Shown piece by piece: positions 7,085-12,234 of a stretch of 12,234 bases of DNA; the stretch's first letter is position 1; each line of letters opens with the position of its first letter. The notes beneath the pieces were generated by a model. It saw nothing but the letters and a program-made list of their open reading frames with translations. It had not been told where the DNA came from and made no database searches. The position numbers were made by a program, and so were the translations under genes. The DNA is taken from the NCBI GenBank assembly GCA_902806295.1, contig CADCWB010000201.1, positions 1-12,234 of the forward strand. Direction: 5' to 3'. Source of the stretch: an uncultured Sphingomonas sp. GTDB lineage: Bacteria > Pseudomonadota > Alphaproteobacteria > Sphingomonadales > Sphingomonadaceae.

Positions 7085-7501
7085 ATGCTTGCAACCCTGT
7101 CACCCGAACGCCGCGTGATCGTCGGCCAACTGCTCCGCTTTCTAATCAGCGGCGGGATCACGACCGGCCTCTACGCGATCGTCTATGCCGGGCTGGCGCA
7201 GAGCCGGCTGGCGACCCCGCAGGTGGCGAATATCTGCGGCTACCTGGCGGCGGTCGTCACCGGCTACCTCCTGCACAGCCGATGGAGCTTCAAGGACCAC
7301 GGCGAGCGCGGCAACCCGGCGCGCACCACGGGTCGGTTCTTCATCGTTTCGTTAGTCAGCTACGGCCTGAACGCACTGTTCGTGTTCCTGCTGACCGACA
7401 GCCGCATGATGGGCGGCGCCTGGTGGTGGCCGTTGCTGCCGATCTGCCTGGTCACGCCGCTGGTCACCTTCACGCTCAACCGCCAATGGGTGTTCCGCTA
7501 A
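7085..7501 (+). CDS. GtrA-family membrane protein (polyprenyl-phosphate-sugar flippase candidate)
   Basis: A 138-residue protein with four membrane segments (about 13-36, 44-64, 84-104 and 114-131), the normal GtrA size. Signature pieces are QLLRFLISGGITTGLYAIVY (15-34), the YLLHSRWSFKDH segment after the second helix (61-72) and the C-terminal TLNRQWVFR (130-138). GtrA proteins are thought to flip undecaprenyl-phosphate-linked glucose or similar donors across the inner membrane and usually work with a GtrB-type GT2 that loads the sugar and a GT-C enzyme that transfers it. Both partners are present in this window in neighbouring minus-strand genes. The next gene starts 1 nt after the TAA, so the two are cotranscribed. 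The flipping role is family knowledge, and the sugar is unknown. Confidence 0.93.
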   Translation: MLATLSPERRVIVGQLLRFLISGGITTGLYAIVYAGLAQSRLATPQVANICGYLAAVVTGYLLHSRWSFKDHGERGNPARTTGRFFIVSLVSYGLNALFVFLLTDSRMMGGAWWWPLLPICLVTPLVTFTLNRQWVFR

Positions 7502-7502
7502 G

Positions 7503-8231
7503 ATGGAACGGGTGGTCTACGATCGGATGGCCGAACTGGACCAGCTCCATTGGTGGTACCGCGCCCGCCGCGAGGTGCTCGCCGCGCTCATTCGCCGCCG
7601 CGCCGCTCCTCCGATCGGCGCACGTATCCTGGAGATCGGCTGCGGCACCGGCCACAATTTACCGATGTTAAGCGAGTTCGGCGCTGTCGAAGCGATCGAG
7701 GTCGATCCGGCAGCCCGGGCCGTCGCGGAAGGCCGGCTCGGTCGCCCGGTCGGGTCCGCCCCGCTGCCGGGCCTCAACGGAGTGCCGGAGCGGACGTTCG
7801 ACCTCATCGGCAGCTTCGACGTCATCGAGCATATCGCGGACGATGCCGCAGCCGTGGCCAGCATCGCCCGGCGGCTGAAGCCCGGCGGACTGTTCGTCAT
7901 GACGGTCCCGGCGCACCAGTGGATGTGGTCGGCGCACGACGTGGTGAACCACCATCAGCGGCGCTACTCGAAGAGCAGCCTGGGGCGGCTGATCGATGGA
8001 TCGCCGCTGAAGCTGGAGGCACTGGGCTTTTTTAACAGTCTGCTATTTCCGCTAGCGGTCGGCGCTCGGCTGGCGGGCAAGGTCACCGGCAGGCAAGACA
8101 GCGACGACAAGCTGCCGCCTGGTCCGCTCAACGCCGCGCTGGAGAAAGCCTTCGCGGCCGAGCGTCACCTGATCGGCAGGGTTCCGCTGCCACCCGGGCT
8201 GTCGTTGTTCGCGGTCGCCTCCGCCACCTGA
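7503..8231 (+). CDS. Class I SAM-dependent methyltransferase
   Basis: A 242-residue cytoplasmic methyltransferase with the Rossmann signatures in order: motif I LEIGCGTGHN (43-52), an acidic residue ending strand 2 in AIEVD (64-68), DVIEHI (106-111) and LKPGGLFVMTVP (125-136). A conserved-looking stretch AHDVVNHHQRRYS (144-156) after strand 5 is shared by the methyltransferases that sit in glycan or lipid-sugar clusters and may form part of the acceptor site. The N terminus starts with a long amphipathic piece (LDQLHWWYRARREVLAALI) seen in this subfamily. It follows gtrA by 1 nt, suggesting it methylates a sugar or a lipid-linked intermediate of the same pathway, or caps a glycan. The substrate is not readable. 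Its last 67 nt overlap the 3' end of the opposite-strand GT2 gene. Confidence 0.9.
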   Translation: MERVVYDRMAELDQLHWWYRARREVLAALIRRRAAPPIGARILEIGCGTGHNLPMLSEFGAVEAIEVDPAARAVAEGRLGRPVGSAPLPGLNGVPERTFDLIGSFDVIEHIADDAAAVASIARRLKPGGLFVMTVPAHQWMWSAHDVVNHHQRRYSKSSLGRLIDGSPLKLEALGFFNSLLFPLAVGARLAGKVTGRQDSDDKLPPGPLNAALEKAFAAERHLIGRVPLPPGLSLFAVASAT

Positions 8232-9184
8232 CCGAGCCGTCCGCGCCGCTCACCACTGCCGCCGGCGATCTCCTGCACGATGTACAAGGGGCGCTGCTTG
8301 GCTTGGCTGTAGAGCCGGCCGATGTACTCCCCCATCATCGCCAGCACGAACATCTGCACCGCGCCGAGCACGACCATCACCAGCATCAGCGAGGTCCAGC
8401 CTTGGATGCTCTGCCCGCTGACGAAGGCGTACAGAATGTAGAGGATGATCAGCAGCGAGCCCAAGCTGAGCAGCAGCCCGAAATGGCTGGCGAGCTTCAG
8501 CGGCGCGGACGAGAAACCGGTCAAGGCATCGAGCGCGAACCGCAGCATCTTGCGCAGCGGATATTTGCTGATCCCCGCCGCTCGGTCAGCCCGGTCGTAC
8601 AGGAATGGAACCTGCCGGAACCCAATCCAGGCAACCATGCCGCGGATGAAGCGCGCTTGTTCCGGCATGGCCAGCAACACGTTCAGCGCCCGGCGGGTCA
8701 TCAGCCGGAAGTCGCCGGCATCCACCGGAAGGTCGATCTCGGTCGCGCTTGCCAGCAGGCGATAGAAGGCGTGGGCGGTGGCCTTCTTGAACTGCGTCTC
8801 GCCCGAGCGGCTGCGGCGGACGCCATAGACCACGTCCGCGCCTTCGGCCCGCATCGTCTGCAGCATGGGCCCGAGCAGTTCGGGCGGGTCCTGCAGATCG
8901 GCGTCGACGATCAGGATCAGCTCGCCTCGCGCGAGGTCTAGGCCGGCGGTCAGCGCGAGTTGGTGCCCATGGTTGCGCGACAGGTCGAGGCAGACGAGGT
9001 GGGGATCGCCCAGCGCCAGCCGCCGCATGATCGGCCAGCTGCCGTCGCGCGAGCCGTCGTTGATCAGCACGATCTCATAATCGTCGCCCATGGCCTCGCG
9101 CGCCGCGCCGGTCAGCCGCGCATGCAGCAGCTCCAGGCACGCTTCCTCGTTGAAGCAGGGCACGACGATCGACAGCGCGGTCAT
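8165..9184 (-). CDS. GT2 glycosyltransferase, DPM1/GtrB-like (polyprenyl-phosphate sugar synthase)
   Basis: A 339-residue enzyme predicted to move a sugar from a nucleotide donor to polyprenyl phosphate at the cytoplasmic face. The GT-A domain begins SIVVPCFNEE (5-14), then IVLINDGSRDGS (38-49), SRNHGHQLALTAGLDLARG (69-87) and the metal-binding DADLQDPPE (94-102). Downstream are the DPM1/GtrB signatures DAGDFRLM (155-162), RFIRGMVAWIG (178-188) and AGISKYPLRKM (203-213). Two C-terminal membrane helices (about 233-257 and 263-288) anchor it, as in GtrB and ArnC relatives. Its ATG overlaps the stop of the preceding polytopic gene (9181-9184, ATGA), so it is translated with it. The C terminus after RPLYIVQE (about 298-305) is an extra tail of some 30 residues, the last 21 or so encoded opposite the methyltransferase. 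The sugar is unknown; GtrA would be the natural partner. Confidence 0.93.
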   Translation of the reverse strand: MTALSIVVPCFNEEACLELLHARLTGAAREAMGDDYEIVLINDGSRDGSWPIMRRLALGDPHLVCLDLSRNHGHQLALTAGLDLARGELILIVDADLQDPPELLGPMLQTMRAEGADVVYGVRRSRSGETQFKKATAHAFYRLLASATEIDLPVDAGDFRLMTRRALNVLLAMPEQARFIRGMVAWIGFRQVPFLYDRADRAAGISKYPLRKMLRFALDALTGFSSAPLKLASHFGLLLSLGSLLIILYILYAFVSGQSIQGWTSLMLVMVVLGAVQMFVLAMMGEYIGRLYSQAKQRPLYIVQEIAGGSGERRGRLGQVAEATANNDSPGGSGTLPIR

Positions 9185-10776
9185 GGACGCTGCGTAGCGG
9201 CTCCCGCGGGGAGGCGGTAGAGGGCGGAGCCGTTCGGCCCTTGCCAGACCTTTTGCGTATTTCCGAGCAGCGCCGGGTCATGCGGCGGCGGATCGATCAT
9301 CCACAGGTAATCGAATGCCTCGCGCGGCAGGTTGCGCAGCATCATGTCGACCGGAAAGGCCGAGCTCAGCCGGCAGCCCGGATCCCGCACCAGGTTGGAA
9401 GGATCATATTTCCAGAATCCCGCCGGTTCATAAATCACGGTTAGCAGCTTGGCGCCCGGCGTTTGCCAATGGTCGTTCGAGAAGCCGTAGCGACGTGCCG
9501 GGACCATGCCGCCGAGGTGGGCGTTGCGCCACATCGCCCAGCCGCCGTCCTTGCAGGTCAGGCCGACCATGCTGACCACCCGCGCACCCATCGGCACATG
9601 GTCCAGGGCCGCCAGCTGCCGCCGCTGGTCAGTCGCGGCGATCGCCAGACTGGCGGTGACGCCGGCTGTACGGGCCAGGAAGAACGCCAACGCGAGCCAA
9701 GCGATGACCCGGGCGAAGCGGATCGGTGTCTGCCCCTTGAAGCGAATGGCGAGCACCGCGATCGCAATGGCGAACGGCACCAGCCGCATGTCGGCGTAAG
9801 CCGAGCCAAAGATGATCCGCGGCAGCACGGCAAAGGCCGCCGCCAGCAGCAGAAAGGTGAAGAACAACATGCGCGAGAAGGTCAGACGCGGGATCACCAC
9901 GGCCAGCACCAGCACCGCGCCGACCACCCCGACCGAGACCTGGTCGAACAGCTTCCACCGGTCCCGCAGGGCCATCTCGATCCAGCGCCCCTTGACCTCC
10001 CAGTTGAACCAGTCGTCCGTCTGGCCGCCCGATCCCTCGCGCCAGGCCAGCATGAGCAGCAGCGGCAGAGCCAGGCTCAAGCAGTGCACCGCCGCGCGCG
10101 GCGCCGACATCAGCCAGCCGCGGCCCTTGTCGTGCTGACGCACCGCCTCGCTGGCAAAGGCGAGCAGGCCCAGCATCCCCCAGCCGAAGGCATGAGCCAG
10201 CCAGACAAGGATGCTGATCGGGATGAACAGCGCGGCGCGCAACCAGCTCTTGTCCAGCCGCCCGAGGCGAAGCCACAGGCCGAAGGCCAGGAAAGCGAAG
10301 GCCATCGACAAGGCGTAGTTGACGAAGCCGAACAGGAAATGGTGACCATAAGCGAACGGCAGGGCGAACATCACGGTCGGCGGCAGGCGGTAGTGCACCT
10401 CGCGCGCGATCCACAGCATGCCGCCGACCGTCATCGGCGGAATGGCGATGACGATCAGCTTTACCGCGGGTTCCAGCCCGATCAGCTTGGCTAGGGGCAC
10501 CACCAGCAGGTCGACCCCCAGATTGCCGACGACCGCCCACTTGAAGTCGTAGTATTGCTGCAGCGTCGGTGAGGACTGGAGATCCAGCGACACGCGATAG
10601 CGGCCGACGTGGCCGAACAGGTCGACCAGCGGCGGCAGCGGCGGGTAGATCAGCGGGGCGGCGGACAGCAGGATCAACAGCGCCACGAACCAGCGCTCTT
10701 CCCACCATTCCTTCGGCCGCTGACGAGCGGCCAAGTTCGGCGGGGCGGCGATGGACCAATCCATGAACGGCGTCAC
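9181..10776 (-). CDS. Polytopic GT-C-like membrane protein
   Basis: A 531-residue inner-membrane protein with about ten membrane segments from residue 30 to about 375, followed by a soluble C-terminal domain of roughly 150 residues. The first extracytoplasmic loop carries PPLVDLFGHVGRY (48-60), an acidic residue and histidine (D52, H56) placed where GT-C glycosyltransferases keep their catalytic acid. The loop continues with LDLQSSPTLQQYYDFKW. The tail contains CKDGGWAMWRNAHLGG and ends IDPPPHDP...VWQGPNGSALYRLP. The same plan (membrane domain plus C-terminal extracytoplasmic domain) is seen in the 592-residue protein in this window. Likely role: transfer of a polyprenyl-linked sugar outside the cytoplasm, inferred from fold and from the GT2 gene coupled to it. 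GTG at 10776 is preferred to ATG 10764 because AAGG lies six bases before it; N-terminal residues are weakly constrained. Confidence 0.78.
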   Translation of the reverse strand: MTPFMDWSIAAPPNLAARQRPKEWWEERWFVALLILLSAAPLIYPPLPPLVDLFGHVGRYRVSLDLQSSPTLQQYYDFKWAVVGNLGVDLLVVPLAKLIGLEPAVKLIVIAIPPMTVGGMLWIAREVHYRLPPTVMFALPFAYGHHFLFGFVNYALSMAFAFLAFGLWLRLGRLDKSWLRAALFIPISILVWLAHAFGWGMLGLLAFASEAVRQHDKGRGWLMSAPRAAVHCLSLALPLLLMLAWREGSGGQTDDWFNWEVKGRWIEMALRDRWKLFDQVSVGVVGAVLVLAVVIPRLTFSRMLFFTFLLLAAAFAVLPRIIFGSAYADMRLVPFAIAIAVLAIRFKGQTPIRFARVIAWLALAFFLARTAGVTASLAIAATDQRRQLAALDHVPMGARVVSMVGLTCKDGGWAMWRNAHLGGMVPARRYGFSNDHWQTPGAKLLTVIYEPAGFWKYDPSNLVRDPGCRLSSAFPVDMMLRNLPREAFDYLWMIDPPPHDPALLGNTQKVWQGPNGSALYRLPAGAATQRP

Positions 10777-10782
10777 TAGCGA

Positions 10783-10786
10783 CCTT
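10783..10786 (-). promoter_or_regulatory. Ribosome binding site for the 531-residue polytopic protein
   Basis: On the minus strand AAGG lies 6 nt before the GTG at 10776. No comparable site precedes the in-frame ATG at 10764, so this supports the GTG start. Confidence 0.5.
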
Positions 10787-10802
10787 GCGGCGCTTTGCCA
10801 GT

Positions 10803-10822
10803 CCTCCCCCGATTGCGGGAGG
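10803..10822. repeat. Hairpin next to the stop of the PAP2 gene
   Basis: CCTCCC and GGGAGG form a 6-bp stem with an 8-nt loop in the 46-nt gap between the PAP2 gene (stop 10823-10825) and the downstream polytopic gene. No T-run follows on the minus strand, so it is not a convincing intrinsic terminator. It might slow polymerase or stabilise the upstream message. Confidence 0.4.
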
Positions 10823-11887
10823 TCAGGCGATCGCGGGCTGAACTCCCAGCCGGGCCGGGGGCTGCTCGAGCAGGTCGGCCAGGTGCCCGCACAGCCGCCA
10901 AATCAGCAAGGTGAGCCCGATCGAGACGATCCCGTCCAGCGCATAATGCCAGCCAAGGTGAATGGAGCCGAGCCAGATCACGGCGGCATAGCTGGCCAGC
11001 AGAAGGCCGGCCTTGCGGTTGAGCTTGAACGCCGCCAGCGCAAATAGCGCGGCGAGCGCATTGTGGACCGACGGCATGGCCGAAATACCGGCGCCGACCT
11101 GCAGCGTGTCGCTGCCGTAGAAGGCGAGCAGCTTGGCCTGGATGCGGAGCGACACCAGCGGCGATCCGGTCGCAGCCTGGCCTTCGGCAAGCTTGCTCAT
11201 CAGCGCATCATAGGACGGCGAGGGGCCGACGAAATGCGAATAGAAACAGGGGCCGGCCGAGGGAAAGGCGAATGCCAGCAGGCTGCCGATCACGGTCCAG
11301 ACCATGATGAAGCTCAGCAGATATTGGGTCCGCAACCGATAGGACGACGCCGGCAGCCAGGCGCAGACGATCACCCCGACCGACATCGGCACGAACCAGC
11401 CGTGATAGGCACGGTCGATGAGCTGGGTCGCTTCGGGTGAGGCGAAGATGGCGTGGGTGACTCGCCACGGGTCGATGCCGAAGAATAAGGATCGATCGAG
11501 CGCAGCGAGGGCCGGGTCGAGCGAGAAGCCGGCCAGCGGCAGCACCGCCTGCTTGAAGGCGTTGAATGAGGCCATCAGGGTGGCGAACAGGAACGGCGGC
11601 CAGAGCATCATCACGCCGCGATTGGCGTCGAGCCGACCGGCAAACGATCGCCCCATCGTCAGCAGGGACTGTTTATCTACGCCCTTGCGCGCCTGCAGGC
11701 AGAGCTTGCCAAACAGAAACAGCAGCCCGACCATCAGCCACAGCGCGAACGTGCTGCGCAGGTAGAAGGACAGCAATCGGGCGAACGCCAGCGGATCGAC
11801 CTGGCCGCTCGCCATGACCAGCAGCAGATAAGTCAGGATCATGGCCATCCCTGCGGCCGCGCCTTTGACCTCCCGTCCCGACGACAT
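10823..11887 (-). CDS. PAP2-superfamily phosphatase/phosphotransferase, Aur1-like branch
   Basis: A 354-residue polytopic protein with about six to eight membrane segments. The PAP2 motifs of the eukaryotic inositol-phosphorylceramide-synthase-like branch are present: FPSAGPCFYSHFVG (208-221), then AMPSVHNA (270-277, the C2 motif with H275) and GWHYALDG (312-319, the C3 motif with H314 and D318). Active-site residues of this superfamily face the extracytoplasmic side. Members either dephosphorylate lipid pyrophosphates or phosphates, or transfer a phospho-alcohol to a lipid acceptor. Next to polytopic GT-C and GT2 genes, plausible jobs are recycling of a polyprenyl phosphate carrier or adding a phospho-headgroup to a lipid such as ceramide; neither can be chosen from sequence. 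The ATG at 11887 is preceded by a GGGGGTGA site (11891-11898). It starts the minus-strand run and is divergent from the EF-hand gene. Confidence 0.88.
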   Translation of the reverse strand: MSSGREVKGAAAGMAMILTYLLLVMASGQVDPLAFARLLSFYLRSTFALWLMVGLLFLFGKLCLQARKGVDKQSLLTMGRSFAGRLDANRGVMMLWPPFLFATLMASFNAFKQAVLPLAGFSLDPALAALDRSLFFGIDPWRVTHAIFASPEATQLIDRAYHGWFVPMSVGVIVCAWLPASSYRLRTQYLLSFIMVWTVIGSLLAFAFPSAGPCFYSHFVGPSPSYDALMSKLAEGQAATGSPLVSLRIQAKLLAFYGSDTLQVGAGISAMPSVHNALAALFALAAFKLNRKAGLLLASYAAVIWLGSIHLGWHYALDGIVSIGLTLLIWRLCGHLADLLEQPPARLGVQPAIA

Positions 11888-12055
11888 TCATCACCCCCAA
11901 AAGACGCTGCGCTGCCGCGTATGCGGAGTGGCTAGGCGAACAAGGTTAACAACTGCTTCGCAGCGATGCTGACCATTGGCTTCCGGGCACGTTCAACCAT
12001 GCGACAGCCGAGCTTGCCTAGAGGGGTCCTCAACAATCGTTCGAGGAGTTGCACC
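11888..12055. promoter_or_regulatory. Divergent intergenic region between the PAP2 and EF-hand genes
   Basis: The 168 bases are the longest non-coding stretch here and must hold the promoters for both directions. TTGGCT (11976-11981) and ATGCGA (11999-12004), 17 bases apart, are a loose plus-strand -35/-10 candidate and nothing stronger is visible. Short stems occur at 11915-11926 (CCGC-GTAT-GCGG) and 11953-11963 (CTGC-TTC-GCAG). No operator-like repeat, terminator or recognisable RNA element stands out. GAGGAG at 12043-12048 is the ribosome binding site of the EF-hand gene. Confidence 0.35.
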
Positions 12056-12234
12056 ATGAAGACCAGGTTCATCGCCGGCATTGCGCTGGCATTCGTGGCA
12101 ACGGCAGCCGTTGCGCAGATGCCGCAGGCCGGCCGGGGCGATGGCGTGCAGACCCGCCAGGAAGCCGTTCAGCGCGTGCAGCAAATGTTCGCCCGCGCCG
12201 ACACCAACCGCGACGGGTTCCTGACCCAGGCCGA
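12056..12234 (+). CDS. Exported EF-hand domain protein (3' partial)
   Basis: Open from ATG 12056 to the window end (59 full codons plus two bases) with GAGGAG (12043-12048) seven bases upstream, a strong start call. Residues 1-20 form a clear signal peptide: KTR basic start, hydrophobic core, and cleavage after AVA before QMPQ. After a Q-rich linker the loop DTNRDGFLTQA (49-59) matches the EF-hand pattern with D49, N51, D53, G54 and L56 in the expected places; its twelfth residue is cut off by the window edge, the last codon beginning GA (Glu or Asp). Such proteins bind calcium in the periplasm or outside the cell; small alphaproteobacterial members commonly carry several such loops, so more may follow. 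It is divergent from the PAP2 gene, and no functional partner is visible. Confidence 0.85.
   Translation, partial: MKTRFIAGIALAFVATAAVAQMPQAGRGDGVQTRQEAVQRVQQMFARADTNRDGFLTQA

Noticed and set aside
9463..10494. Plus-strand open frame of 343 codons opposite the 531-residue polytopic gene
   Set aside because: His/Gln/Arg-rich translation without domains; the minus-strand frame shows coherent membrane helices.
11673..11900. Alternate minus-strand ORF starting near the PAP2 start
   Set aside because: It lies over the PAP2 N terminus in another frame and has no recognised motif; the ribosome binding site serves the PAP2 ATG at 11887.
1..12234. CRISPR arrays, tRNA or rRNA genes, insertion sequences, phage or toxin-antitoxin modules
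   Set aside because: No spaced direct repeats, cloverleaf-capable intergenic stretch, terminal inverted repeats or transposase-like proteins are visible, and nearly all bases are explained by ordinary genes.

Overview
The window is GC-rich, densely coded DNA of an alphaproteobacterium. Gene content and protein style (egtB/egtD pair, YggT-FolD-MarC neighbourhood, very short spacers, polytopic glycosyltransferase-like proteins) fit a Sphingomonadaceae-type organism (Sphingomonas or a relative). That taxonomic call rests on recall of family style, not on a marker gene. No rRNA, tRNA, CRISPR array, insertion sequence or phage gene is visible, and the region reads as ordinary chromosome with two less familiar envelope-glycan modules.

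Region 1 (1-5231, + strand) is a compact run of seven genes: a flavodoxin-like NAD(P)H oxidoreductase (5' end cut by the window), egtB, egtD, a YggT-family membrane protein, folD, a small predicted exported protein of unknown role, and a MarC-family membrane protein. Most junctions overlap by 4 nt (ATGA or GTGA), overlap by 17 nt (egtB/egtD), or abut directly (folD/hypothetical). Only egtD-yggT has a real gap (42 nt). EgtD makes hercynine from histidine and EgtB adds sulfur to it, so the first three genes look like an ergothioneine/redox-protection unit. The rest are housekeeping: one-carbon metabolism and inner-membrane proteins.

Region 2 (5236-10776, extending to 11887) holds envelope-glycan genes arranged as a minus, plus, minus set. 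A 592-residue polytopic protein with an STT3/PglB-like look (minus) diverges from a gtrA-methyltransferase pair (plus). That pair converges on a minus-strand series read in the order PAP2-type phosphatase/phosphotransferase, polytopic GT-C-like protein, DPM1/GtrB-like GT2 glycosyltransferase. Together they supply each step of a polyprenyl-phosphate-sugar pathway: sugar loading (GT2), flipping (GtrA), transfer outside the cytoplasm (two GT-C-like candidates), and a lipid phosphatase or phosphoalcohol transferase of the Aur1-like PAP2 branch. The shared pathway is inference from context.

Region 3 (11888-12234) is a 168-nt divergent spacer followed by the start of an exported EF-hand protein that runs off the window.

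Large opposite-strand and alternate-frame ORFs (up to about 500 codons) lie over almost every gene. They are GC-driven shadows and are not annotated.
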